Assembly (NCBI GenBank): GCA_022414725.1
Contig: CM039462.1
Location: 11,579,369 to 11,643,368, forward strand
Source of the DNA: Microglena sp. YARC
Lineage: Eukaryota > Chlorophyta > Chlorophyceae > Chlamydomonadales > Chlamydomonadaceae
DNA length: 64,000 bases
Reading direction: 5' to 3'
Part shown: piece by piece, positions 22,045-30,848 of the stretch
Layout: the number at the start of each line of letters is the position of its first letter
How positions within the stretch are numbered: the stretch's first letter is position 1
Translations under genes and position numbers: made by a program
The notes under the pieces: generated by a model
Databases searched by the model: none
Seen by the model: only the letters and a program-made list of their open reading frames with translations
Told to the model about the DNA's origin: nothing

Positions 22045-22454
22045 ATGTCGGCACTGTTCGCTGCCCTGGTCATCGGGGACCGTTGCGGGCACGCTCATCG
22101 GCACGATCGGCGCCGGGCGCCGGCGCGCTCCTGGTCCCGTCCCTCATGTTCTTCGCCGGCCAGTCCATGCAGGGCGCAGTCGGTGTGACGCTGGCGATGC
22201 AGACTCTCCCGGTGGGGATAGGCGGGGCGTACTTGTACTATAAACAGGGACTCATCGACATCGGGGTCGTTGCTGCCGTCGCCATCGGCATGCTCGCTGG
22301 AATCCTCGGCGGCGGGGCTCTGGCGACCTCGGGCGAGATCAGCCCGGTGAAGCTCGAGCTGCTCCTGGGCGTCGTCCTGGTCGTCCTCGGGGGCGTCACC
22401 ATCGCCAAGACGCTCCTCGGCTACACCACTGTTCACCCTAAACGGAACATCTAA
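22045..22454 (+). pseudogene. Half-length TauE/SafE-type membrane exporter, frameshifted
   Basis: Transmembrane segments rich in Gly/Ala/Val/Leu (GTLIGTIGAG, then LLVPSLMFF, LAGILGGGALAT, LLLGVVLVVLGGVT) fit the sulfite exporter TauE/SafE (DUF81) family. The ATG at 22045 opens MSALFAALVIG, then the frame changes in a G run at 22074-22077 and again at about 22115-22117. Each is corrected by removing one G, which suggests sequencing indels. Without them the product would be about 135 residues, roughly half the usual 250, so perhaps a single-repeat form that dimerises. GC content is far above the surroundings, which suggests a bacterial-like or transferred origin. Confidence 0.6.
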
Positions 22455-22617
22455 TGTACGGATGTACGTGCACGAATACACTACGCATCCCCAGAGCCCC
22501 GCCTCCGTCTCGTCTCTAAAAAAATGTATCAAAAAAAAGAGGTTTTAGTATCTAAATAACTGAGTATCTATAACTGAGTATCTATATAACTGAGTATCTA
22601 ACTAACTTACTGACTGA

Positions 22618-23589
22618 CTAAAGCTGGCTGAGGGTCAGGGAGCGAAGATCAATTGAGAGCTCGATAGCAGCTCGCTTCTTGGCGAGGTACGCATCACGCT
22701 TGGCGGGAGTCTGGTGCATGCACACTAAGTGCGCGCACTTGCCAGTGGTGTAGGTCCCACCATTGGGGTTGCTTAAGAGCACCTGGTTTCTACCACACGG
22801 GTTGCCGTGAATGGTGACAGCAGTGCAGCCCAGGGTGGGGGAATACCCCACGATGGTAAACTCACCGTGTTTGGATCCAACTGGAAGCTCGTTCTTTAGA
22901 ACGGACCCGCGACCAACACGACCGGAGGCCAAGGAGGAGGACAAGGAGCACGTTGAGAACGAGCCAGCAGGAGAAGCAGAAGCAGAAGCAGCAGGAGCAG
23001 CAGCATGAGCAGCAGCAGGAGCAGCAGCAGGAGCAGCAGCAGGAGCAGCAGCAGGAGCAGCAGCAGGAGCAGCAGCAGGAACAGCAGCAGGAGCAGCAGA
23101 AGAAGCAGCAGCAGCAGTAGAAGCAGCCGGAGCAGGAGCAGGAGCCACAGAGGGTGAACCATTGGCGCAGCGCCTTTTACCGCCACTGCTGGAACTCTCC
23201 TCCGATATGCAAACCTCCTCGGTGGGGCCGTCGTCCTCTGGGAGGGCAAGGGCACTGGCGAGGGCAAGCAAGGCGGAAGGAGCAGGAGCAGCAGAAGCAG
23301 CAGACGCAGCAGCGACGGCAATAGGGAGAAGCATTGCCTGTAAAGGCTTTTTCTCCGAGGAGGGTTTCTCTTCGAGAAACTTAGCGTGCGCAATTTTCAT
23401 TGCGCAGACAGGGTCTGCGAGGCACGCAGGAACGCGGGGAAATGAAATTATCTTGTTGCACAGGTCCTTCAAATTAGGGACTGTGGGTTTGATGGATAGC
23501 TTCGTTCGGTCCCTCACTTGGACAACTGTCAATATACCGGAATCATTCACGAATGATGTGAAATCGGTAGACATGTCGTTTGTAGACAT
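22618..23589 (-). CDS. Unrecognised protein with Ala-rich spacer and Cys/His C-terminal domain
   Basis: About 323 residues from the first ATG; an open frame continues 5 codons upstream from a GTG. The N-terminal 90 residues are mixed. A long Ala/Pro tract (about residues 150-220) is coded by GCA/GCT-type triplet repeats. The C-terminal 110 residues contain spaced cysteines and histidines (GCTAVTIHGNPCG, GKCAHLVCMHQ) that could bind zinc. It ends LRSLTLSQL. A (TTG)n microsatellite lies just upstream at 23611-23660. No family recognised. The compact C-terminus suggests a DNA- or protein-binding module. Confidence 0.6.
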   Translation of the reverse strand: MSTNDMSTDFTSFVNDSGILTVVQVRDRTKLSIKPTVPNLKDLCNKIISFPRVPACLADPVCAMKIAHAKFLEEKPSSEKKPLQAMLLPIAVAAASAASAAPAPSALLALASALALPEDDGPTEEVCISEESSSSGGKRRCANGSPSVAPAPAPAASTAAAASSAAPAAVPAAAPAAAPAAAPAAAPAAAPAAAHAAAPAASASASPAGSFSTCSLSSSLASGRVGRGSVLKNELPVGSKHGEFTIVGYSPTLGCTAVTIHGNPCGRNQVLLSNPNGGTYTTGKCAHLVCMHQTPAKRDAYLAKKRAAIELSIDLRSLTLSQL

Positions 23590-23613
23590 GTTGTTGGTAG
23601 ACACGATATCAAG

Positions 23614-23651
<38 letters not shown>

Positions 23652-23758
23652 ATTGTTGTTGTTTCAAAGGAAGGAAAAAGGCGTCAATTTTTTTTTAGCA
23701 TGGAAAATCATATAAAAGAAGAAGAGGAGAATACATGTAAACGGAAAACAAAAACAAG

Positions 23759-24046
23759 ATGAAACATACGATAAATACAAAGACATTGACCGTATCTTTA
23801 CCTATTGGGTTTCACATGGGACTCGAAGAATGGATAGATTCGCAAACACAACACAGGGACGAGGCAATATACGCCCTGCTCGCACACGGTCTACACGCAG
23901 TGCGGACGATACCAACAACATCGAAGGATACTTATGATCCAAATGACATAAGTGAGGCGGCGCACATCCAGGCGAGCGCCTACAGAGGACCACGGTATGC
24001 AGCCTTTGATAAGGATATCGGATCGTTGAGAGTGGTGTCAAGGTAG
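23759..24046 (+). CDS. Small ribbon-helix-helix-like protein
   Basis: A 95-residue ORF with an ATG after an AT-rich leader. Residues 9-46 read TLTVSLPIGF, then LEEWIDSQ, HRDEAIYALLAHGL. This has the spacing of a ribbon-helix-helix (CopG/Arc-like) fold: a beta strand with alternating residues, helix A, then a helix beginning near a polar turn. Such proteins bind DNA as dimers. The rest is polar. It is divergent from the neighbouring minus-strand gene (22618-23589), and a TA-flanked MITE lies 46 bp downstream. The assignment rests on pattern only. Confidence 0.5.
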   Translation: MKHTINTKTLTVSLPIGFHMGLEEWIDSQTQHRDEAIYALLAHGLHAVRTIPTTSKDTYDPNDISEAAHIQASAYRGPRYAAFDKDIGSLRVVSR

Positions 24047-24092
24047 CCGCCACATATTGGGAATACGAGAAGCTCATATCACATATCGGCTA

Positions 24093-24196
24093 CAGTCAAC
24101 GGAATACTAAAATGAAACCGCTTCGTGTACGGCACACCATAAGGTGTACCACCGTACACTCCAGAAAGCGGTTTCATTTTAGTATTCCGTCGAGTG
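24093..24196. mobile_element. TA-flanked MITE, copy B (104 bp)
   Basis: The two halves are near-perfect inverted repeats: CAGTCAACGGAATACTAAAA at one end, TTTTAGTATTCCGTCGAGTG at the other, with TA at 24091-24092 and 24197-24198. The centre carries the subterminal GTGTACGGCACACC motif of the Fanzor element, so it is essentially two TIRs without cargo. It sits between the RHH-like gene and the 215-residue gene. Confidence 0.9.
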
Positions 24197-24285
24197 TAGA
24201 AATGAGGAAGAGATTCGCTCATTCAACTCCCAATTCTTTTGCATACAGTATAGAATGACAGATTACGCTTCTCTCATCACTGAAC

Positions 24286-24933
24286 ATGGATATCACACAT
24301 ATCGGTTACGTCAAGCGAGGGTGCACACAAAGCATTGCAGAAGTTGTGAAAATGGGAGGTGAATCAGTAAATAACATAACAATCAAGGTCCAGAGTGGAG
24401 GTTGTTTACTGTTGAAATCAAATCCAACAATAATTAGCAATGCAGTTTGTGTCGAGCTTGTCGGCGAAGATATTTTTCCACAAGCAATATATTGGGATGG
24501 CGACATCAATATGAAGTCCAAACTACAAGGTGATGTCCAAGCATTGATTGATACATTCCCAAACATGAAATTTCTGGAGTTGCGTTTTTTCCTATACGAT
24601 GTCGATTGGTGTTCTCTTCAAAACTGTAAAATGCTTCGAGGATTTTGGATAAACCATTATGAAGACATGTCCCACTCAATGCAGTTCCCCAAACACACCA
24701 TCACCAATTTCCATGGGTTTGCATCACAATTTGCACAATTTCCAAATACATGCGATGAGGTAGTCAATTACATGAAGCATGCCACAAAAAACAGTTCAGA
24801 TTGGTCTTGGTCTATCGGATTTTATGATAAGAGACACTTCTCAATTGACAATTCCCTCAAACATGATCAAATCTGTGTTCAAGGGCGCCGGCATGAAGAA
24901 CTCGATGCCATGATTCATGTCACAACCCAATGA
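24286..24933 (+). CDS. Unrecognised 215-residue protein
   Basis: A complete ORF (MDITHIGYV to MIHVTTQ). The middle (VELVGEDIF, LIDTFPNMKFLELRFF, LQNCKMLRGFWINHY) has the leucine periodicity of a solenoid of LRR or F-box-associated type, as in many protist and giant-virus proteins. No catalytic motif is seen. It is tail-to-tail with the RFC large-subunit gene, 16 bp apart, in the compact style of viral genes. Confidence 0.6.
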   Translation: MDITHIGYVKRGCTQSIAEVVKMGGESVNNITIKVQSGGCLLLKSNPTIISNAVCVELVGEDIFPQAIYWDGDINMKSKLQGDVQALIDTFPNMKFLELRFFLYDVDWCSLQNCKMLRGFWINHYEDMSHSMQFPKHTITNFHGFASQFAQFPNTCDEVVNYMKHATKNSSDWSWSIGFYDKRHFSIDNSLKHDQICVQGRRHEELDAMIHVTTQ

Positions 24934-24949
24934 AATCAGTAAGCGGCAA

Positions 24950-26842
24950 CTATTTTCGAGTCGGAGCACCTGCTCCTCTGCCCCCGGAACCCCGTCCCGC
25001 ACTGCCCTTCCCCTTGACTGGAGCCTTGTCAGACTTTAAGTCCATCGTCATGCCTCTCTTGCTCAGCTTGGCACTTAGCATCTGGGCTTTGTCTGCCGCT
25101 ACCATCTCGTCGCCATCATCTGCGTCCTCGTCTTCATCTGCACCTGCACTAATCTTAACAAACCCGGACTCGTCCTCATCTTCATCCGCTCCGTCGTCTG
25201 CTCCGGCATCTCCCTTCTTACCCTTTTTGCCCTTCAGAGGCGCGGCGAGCATTGCACCGCACTTCGCCTGCAGGCCTTGCCGGTTGAAGCTTATGGTAAA
25301 GGCGCTCTTAATCTTTGTAGGGACATTCTTCATGGGGTCCTCTCCCCAATCGTCCTTGGTCTTGAACTTGGTCACGTCAATCACGTAGTCAAACATTTCC
25401 CGGGAGACGCAGTAGTCCTGCATCAGGGTAACACTCTGCTGGATACCACCACTCTCTCCATAAGTCACTAGTGGACGCGTCAGTAGAGTGCGCATGGCTG
25501 ATAGGTACTCTAACCGCACGCGAGATCTGCTAGAAGCCATGTGGCCGCTGGAAGCCATGGTGGTGGTGAGTTCTCCCAGCAAGCGTTTTTGCTTGTTTGA
25601 GGTTGAGAAGTTGCCCAACCATGAGGTGAAGCGTGAGTGGTTGTCGCCTGGCCAGAAGGCGTCCCTCCTGCCGCGCATGTACGCCCCCGGCACAAGGCAT
25701 GTAAGCGTGTTGAAGGAAGGCATAAGGCTCCAGTTCATGTAGCGCCGCACAGACGTGTTGATAACATCTCCTGCAGATATGGCCTCAGCTGACTTCGCCA
25801 CTGCCCTCATCCGCTGCTCATCAGTTCCTGCGATGACTGGGCGGTGGTTAAGGTAGTTCTCCTGGATCAACAGGGGGACGATGTCGTCCACCATAGCTAG
25901 GTTCAGCCGATCTTGAATGCTCATGCTTGAGCTGGCAGGCTCTAGCAACTTTCTTGCACACTCGAAAGGAGACAGGTCACTGTCCTTGTCGCATGCCTGG
26001 CTGCCCTTAACGTCATCGTAGGACAGTGTGGTGCGACTAAGACGGACCATTTGCATCTGTCCTAGGATAGAGCGTAGGTCGCAATTGGCTCCCTTGGCCA
26101 GGGCCTCCATGGTGGCATCATTGACAGTCAGCCCCTCCTTGCGGCAGATCTCCATCATCCTTATCTTGACTTGATGTGGGGTGGGTGACCTGAAGTCAAG
26201 CTCCACACAGTAGTTCCGCAAGCTTTTCAACTTCTGGTTCCACTTGTCGTTACATATGCAGATAATGGGTACTTTTGAGGACTTGATCGTCTGGATCAGG
26301 TCTTGCACACCACCACGGTCACCACCAGACATCCCATCAACCTCATCCATTATCAGCAGCTGCTTCTTCATTTTCCCATCAGCTCCCACCAACAGAGATC
26401 GATTGGTTGCCATCTCCTTGATCATGTTGGCCGACTTCCCTCCCATGCCAGATGAGATCTTTGAATCCGACTTGTTACGGGTGTCATTGGCATTCATCTC
26501 CACAATCTCAAAGTTACACTCCTTGGCCAAGATATGAGCGGCAGAGGTTTTGCCGATTCCAGGAGGACCACTAAGCAGCACCGCCTTCTTGGACAGGTCC
26601 TTAGGATTCTTCCGGTTGCCAGGAGGGGCCTGGGGTTGCTGGCCACGCAGATTTACACCCTCCCAGTTGCTGAGCCACATCCTGAGGGTGGCAATCAGCG
26701 TGTTGTTTCCCACCAGCTCTCTAGTGTTTGTTGGCTTGTACTTGTCCACCCACAGTTGGTAGCCGGCATTACCTGAAGGAGCCTGGACACCAAATACTAC
26801 TTTGTCATGATCGTGCAGGGAATTCCATTGCTCGGAAGTCAT
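24950..26842 (-). CDS. RFC1: Replication factor C large subunit (clamp loader), without BRCT region
   Basis: 630 residues, single exon. It begins with the RFC-box-like LWVDKYKPTNTRELVGNN (about 30-47). Walker A is GPPGIGKTS (92-100), Walker B LLIMDEVD (162-169), followed by a stretch with FRSPTPHQVKIRMM and ANCDLRSILGQMQ as in RFC1 AAA+ domains. The C-terminus has acidic DEDED blocks and a Lys/Gly/Arg-rich tail resembling a nuclear signal. The protein would open the PCNA-type clamp at primer ends. Cellular RFC1 usually has an N-terminal BRCT region of several hundred residues, absent here. Giant viruses also carry short RFC large subunits, so host versus viral origin is open. A 3' fragment of this gene is copied into the Fanzor element at 39866-40560. 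Confidence 0.9.
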   Translation of the reverse strand: MTSEQWNSLHDHDKVVFGVQAPSGNAGYQLWVDKYKPTNTRELVGNNTLIATLRMWLSNWEGVNLRGQQPQAPPGNRKNPKDLSKKAVLLSGPPGIGKTSAAHILAKECNFEIVEMNANDTRNKSDSKISSGMGGKSANMIKEMATNRSLLVGADGKMKKQLLIMDEVDGMSGGDRGGVQDLIQTIKSSKVPIICICNDKWNQKLKSLRNYCVELDFRSPTPHQVKIRMMEICRKEGLTVNDATMEALAKGANCDLRSILGQMQMVRLSRTTLSYDDVKGSQACDKDSDLSPFECARKLLEPASSSMSIQDRLNLAMVDDIVPLLIQENYLNHRPVIAGTDEQRMRAVAKSAEAISAGDVINTSVRRYMNWSLMPSFNTLTCLVPGAYMRGRRDAFWPGDNHSRFTSWLGNFSTSNKQKRLLGELTTTMASSGHMASSRSRVRLEYLSAMRTLLTRPLVTYGESGGIQQSVTLMQDYCVSREMFDYVIDVTKFKTKDDWGEDPMKNVPTKIKSAFTISFNRQGLQAKCGAMLAAPLKGKKGKKGDAGADDGADEDEDESGFVKISAGADEDEDADDGDEMVAADKAQMLSAKLSKRGMTMDLKSDKAPVKGKGSAGRGSGGRGAGAPTRK

Positions 26843-26896
26843 GCTTGACAGTACCTCAGTTGCTTCTCAAGTGCTTCGCTCAGTATCAATATTCAT

Positions 26897-27094
26897 TTAT
26901 GCCTTATTTCGAGCGCGCTCAGGAGGTTTCCGCACAACCCGGGTATGCATTTCTACGGCGATGGCAACATCACCCCGCCTTGAGATTATCTCCCTTGGGG
27001 TGAGACCGCCTGTGTGAAGACTTCGAATGCCGGTGACTTGCGCATACTCATTCTCACACGTGAATTCAAGCAGAGTAGACTCCTGCTCGACAAC
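26897..27094 (-). other. Open segment without a start codon
   Basis: The minus strand is open for about 65 codons, reading VTGIRSLHTGGLTPREIIS and on to HTRVVRKPPERARNKA, then a stop. No ATG lies in this frame before the upstream stop at 27095-27097, though an overlapping frame from 27272 runs into it. It could be the C-terminus of a frameshifted gene. I do not recognise it. Confidence 0.25.
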
Positions 27095-27168
27095 CTACCC
27101 ATACAAATACTGAACAACGCACACATGAATGCCGCATTTCGAAAAAATATAAAATTATACGCAGCAAT

Positions 27169-27559
27169 TTAAGCCAAAGTGGAGGGAAGCTCGTTATTGA
27201 GCAAGTAGATGATGTCGAACATCTCAAGGGGAATCTCGGGAATCTCGGAACTCGACACGTTGAGTGCACCATTCAGATTCTGGGACAGTTTGTCCATCCA
27301 CCTGTGATCATCATCGGTCATGCGCGCATCGCGCAAGACCTTGGCCTTGTCGGGATGCAGACGCAGGATCATCATCTTCTGTTCATTCCTCGTCCAAACG
27401 CCTTTTAACCAGGCGTCAATGGCGTCGTTAGACAACCAGTACTTCCACCAGGTGGGGGACATGGGCGCCTGGGTAGGCCCTTTTGTGAGGAACGTTTCTA
27501 AGATCCCGGTCCTCACCAGCATCCCGGATACGTCTTCAAACGTGTGGGCCGGCTGATAT

Positions 27560-27590
<31 letters not shown>

Positions 27591-27870
27591 TGGACATGGG
27601 CTCGGGCTGGGACTCGTAGTCAGAATCTGACATGGGTTCGGGTTGGTCCTCGTCGTCAGACTCTGACATAGGCTCGGGTTGGCCCTCGTCGTCAGACTCT
27701 GACATAGGCTCGGGCTGGGTCGCGTCGTCGGACTCATCATCAGACAATACCAAGGATACAATGCACGGCTCATGTGCGTTCAGAACGCGGTTTAAGATTG
27801 GTGTCAAGAAGTCTCGAACAATGTCTTCATCGTCCCTTGATAGGTCGATGGTGCACGGTTGTTCTGACAT
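27169..27870 (-). CDS. J-domain-like protein with acidic repeats
   Basis: 233 residues. Residues 45-104 are an acidic repeat (QPEPMSESDDE-type units, then a PEPEPE run). The C-terminal half contains AIDAWLKGVW, then EQKMMILRLHPDKAKVLRDAR. The HPDK (172-175) after a basic/hydrophobic helix and before another helix matches the J-domain signature that stimulates Hsp70. The N-terminal helix of the J-domain is less clear. A damaged second copy lies at 45440-46119, with conserved C-terminal half and divergent acidic part, so the C-terminal half is the constrained domain. The start ATG is followed by a plausible MSEQPCTIDL. Confidence 0.6.
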
Positions 27871-28137
27871 GATTGATTGAGTTGAGAAATGATAAATAGA
27901 GGCAAAGTGGAAGTATAATATGTGTGTTCTTTACAGATCGAGCGAAACATTTCAATTTTTTTTTCACAAGCACTACGAGGAGAAATACACGAAGGAACGC
28001 GCTTTCGATGATAACTACAATGACGGGCGCATTAATATCGCGCCCCGCCAAGGGAACGCGGTGGCTTGCGCATCCTACTCGTCCATCCTCACCCACAACC
28101 TTAAAGGGGCACCGCGGATAGGTCTTGTATTAAACAA

Positions 28138-28250
28138 GCGGCGGAGCCCCTTTCACATCTTCCCCAGCGGAGCGACCGGGGGCGACCGGAGGGGAGCCCC
28201 CACAAAGGAGTCCGCGAGGAACCGAGCGGGTGGGCGACCGGAGGGGAGCC
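28138..28250 (+). repeat. GC-rich dispersed repeat, copy 1
   Basis: About 110 bp, beginning near GGCGGAGCCCCTTTC and ending GGGCGACCGGAGGGGAGCC, with an internal doubled GCGACCGG unit and GGGGAGCCCCC palindrome. Close copies lie at 34861-34970 and 43242-43350, and a reversed partial copy at 32262-32313. It is strikingly GC-rich against its AT-rich surroundings. No ORF is conserved among copies. Confidence 0.85.
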
Positions 28251-28550
28251 TACAGTTCACATGCATGCAGCAGACAATACGATGTATGTATGTATGTAGC
28301 CGGTCTCTACATGTGGACTGTGACAAACATGTGGAAAGCGTGTGAGAAGAATGGGGTAGGGGGGGGTCGCAAGACGGATTGAGAAGATCACACGACTCCT
28401 CCTGCTTGACATAATGAAGGCCTCAATGGTCATGTGCAATTCCTGTCACAAGAGTAGGAGCGGTTGATGCAAGAAATTGCAAAATTGTCTACATCTCCAG
28501 ACATCGAATACGAAGTGAAAAGAGAGCAGGTATTGGTTTTGGCCCGGGAA

Positions 28551-28952
28551 TTACGCGCTGCTTCCTCTGAGCATGCCCTCGTCTTTGCCGTTCTGCAAGC
28601 GGCAGACCGCAGGCAAGTTGGATGATAAGAGGTTCACTATATCATGATACCCGTTGTGTTGTGCGACGTAACATGCAGTACTTGTATCAAATTGTGCACC
28701 TGGGAGGGCAAGTAATGTTTTTACTAAATCATAATGACCGTTTCGAGAAGCCGCAGAAAGATCGCAATTAGTTGGATGCGATCCTGCAGAAATCAGTGCG
28801 AGGACACTCTCTCGTTTGTTTAGTGAGCATGACAAAGTTAGTGCTTGTTGTATGCAGGTCTTGTAATCACTCATCTGCATACACAAGCCGATATTCAGCA
28901 TTTTCATGTCACCTGTGCCAGCACCAACTAGAACAACCGTCTCAGGATCCAT
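28551..28952 (-). CDS. Short ankyrin-repeat protein
   Basis: 133 residues with ankyrin-type helices: LSAASRNGHYDLVKTLLALPGA and ACYVAQHNGYHDIVNLL (about residues 68-110), preceded by a degenerate repeat (VLALISAGSHPTNCD). Ankyrin proteins mediate protein binding and are multiplied in giant-virus genomes. The N-terminal part and upstream region are duplicated at 46131-46440. The upstream stretch with GTACGCAGGGGGACTGGACA recurs also at about 33736-33781. Confidence 0.7.
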   Translation of the reverse strand: MDPETVVLVGAGTGDMKMLNIGLCMQMSDYKTCIQQALTLSCSLNKRESVLALISAGSHPTNCDLSAASRNGHYDLVKTLLALPGAQFDTSTACYVAQHNGYHDIVNLLSSNLPAVCRLQNGKDEGMLRGSSA

Positions 28953-29879
28953 TTTTACTAATCATCACAATTTTTGTGTGTTAATTGTACGCAGGGGGAC
29001 TGGACAAGCAGCAGTTGTGTAAGGCAGGAGGAGCCCCATTGGGATGACGGAAACTCTTTGGCACATCGACCGAATGCATCAATGCATGCACACGCACACG
29101 CATGACCATGGCATGTCAAGTATGCCACACGAACGCAAATATATGTATTCATTGTAAATGTAGCCGGTCTCTACACATGGACTGTGACAAACATGCGGAA
29201 AGCGTTGGAGAAGAATGGTAATACGGATTGAGAAGAGCACAGCCGCTCTGGCATGTGCGAATGATGGACAATGGGGCAGATTTGGGTGTTTCCTGTTTTG
29301 TCTTTACAACTGTTGCATCTGAAAAGTAAACCGTTCAACCTTCATCCTCCTGCTGCGTCCACAACAGTTTGCCAGTAGGCACTGCGCATGACCCATACTT
29401 GTCGTCCACTTTTATCGTAATCAAATGTAGTATAACAATATTATTATTCATTGGTTCAACATTATGACTACCGGATGGACTGTGGTGTTGAGCAGCAACT
29501 GCAAACACTGTCGGTTGTTTGCAACATATTACATTTCTTGGTTGGAATGCGAGGATGCGAGAGTTGTTGTCAATGACCTATCACATATCGAGGTCCGAGA
29601 CCTGCTGAAGTAGTTGAGGATCACGAGGTTTCCAGCAATCGTGTACAAAAATGAGATCTTCGAAGGATCCGATGCATACGATAAAATGCAAGAAATTACA
29701 GGTGTCGCGTGGGAAGGAACAAAAGAAAGCACAACCACACAGTAATTGAGTAGCATACAGGGCATTAAGGCATTCCTGAAAAATGCCTAAACGACAGCGA
29801 CTGCCATAATGTTGGGACACTCTGTATAATTTGAATGATATCCCCTGAAACCAACATGTCCTGCTGCGTATCGTACCAC
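28953..29879. other. Intergenic region, no gene seen
   Basis: It contains the GTACGCAGGGGG repeat (28976-29020), GCATGCACACGCACACGCATG runs, and a repeat of the GTAGCCGGTCTCTACA block also seen at 28297-28312. Two overlapping minus-strand ORFs (29529-29886) have no recognisable features. Confidence 0.4.
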
Positions 29880-30488
29880 TCAGCACATATAGTGTTCAGA
29901 GTGCCCTCCTGAGCTGGAACTTGCCTCTTGCATTAGCGTTGTAAATACATCCTTTATCGCAGCAGGGAGCCTAGTCGCCTTGTAATCTCCATCCAGTACA
30001 ACCAGAGTGACCTGGCATTTTGCGATCACCATGTCCTTTTCCTCACCGTCGCCATTCGTCACAGACTTTAGAATGACCTCGTCCATGACAGCACGAGCGC
30101 CAGTGACTCGACTCACCCCGGATAACACTCTGAACCTGTCCTTAGATCTAAGCGGAGCCTTGTATGACAGCCTCATGTCAGTTATTGCCAGCCCTAGGTT
30201 TGCTCGTGCATAGGCATCGCAGTCAATACCCAGTCGCTCCAACCCATCGTGTATAGCATGTTGGAAGTAGTTGGCATACACGGCATTGTTCACCACTCCA
30301 AATTGATCCAGCTCATAGTCTCTCACACCCATCTCTAAGTAGTACACTCCATCCACCCAGCCATCATAAGGACCGATTAGGGGATCTGGTAACGCCCCCT
30401 CCCGACCGGTAACCGACACGCTCCCATTCTGTTGGGCACTGCATTGCGCCTTCTGATCCCAGTACAAGCGGATGGTGTTGGTGGGCAT
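29880..30488 (-). CDS. Hot-dog fold acyl-thioesterase (plant/algal ALT-like)
   Basis: 202 residues. Residues 54-78 carry the hallmark VRDYELDQFGVVNNAVYANY, with the catalytic Asp of the DxxGVVNNxVY signature (D61). The following DGLERLGIDCDAYARANLGLAI and RLSYKAPLRSKDRF match single hot-dog 4-hydroxybenzoyl-CoA/acyl-lipid thioesterases, which hydrolyse acyl-ACP or acyl-CoA. The plant ALT proteins have nearly this motif plus a plastid transit peptide. Here the 45 residues before the domain are short and not clearly a transit peptide. This is the most host-like gene of the island, though single-exon. A TA-CAGT repeat starts 58 bp upstream. Confidence 0.85.
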   Translation of the reverse strand: MPTNTIRLYWDQKAQCSAQQNGSVSVTGREGALPDPLIGPYDGWVDGVYYLEMGVRDYELDQFGVVNNAVYANYFQHAIHDGLERLGIDCDAYARANLGLAITDMRLSYKAPLRSKDRFRVLSGVSRVTGARAVMDEVILKSVTNGDGEEKDMVIAKCQVTLVVLDGDYKATRLPAAIKDVFTTLMQEASSSSGGHSEHYMC

Positions 30489-30545
30489 AACATTTATACT
30501 CGATTACAAAAAAGAGGTGCAAAACATATTTGGAAACAAACTGTA

Positions 30546-30660
30546 CAGTTGTTCTCAAATAAAGTGGGACACACCTTATAATCATCCAGACTGCAGATCG
30601 TTGCTTTTTGGCAACGTTGGGGGGGGGGTGCAGCAGGTTGAAGAGGTTCTCGAGGATATT
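30546..30660. repeat. TA-CAGT upstream repeat, copy 1
   Basis: It starts after TA with CAGTTGTTCTCAAATAAAGT, continues GGGACACACCTTATAATCAT, and ends near GCAGCAGGTTGAAGAGG. Copies: 31871-31968, 35844-35945, a partial one at 37242-37308, and the core only at 43590-43612. All read in the same direction, and the first four lie just upstream of minus-strand genes. The tip looks like a Tc1/mariner terminus. Confidence 0.85.
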
Positions 30661-30848
30661 CCGATTCGCCTCTGTGGTAAACAGTTCAACCCCAAACGAC
30701 GGAGAGCAAGTCCAGTGGCAAGGAGAAAAACGTGGTTGTCGTTGGTACATCCATGCTCTTGTTGACTGCCATAGAAAACAACAGGTTTCTCTTAAGTTGA
30801 GTTTACTTACCATGCACAATTACGCTTCTTCATGCTCGAGAAATTGAG

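Noticed and set aside
22896..23393. Leu-rich membrane protein on the minus strand
   Set aside because: An out-of-frame reading of the GCA triplet tract of the 22618-23589 gene.
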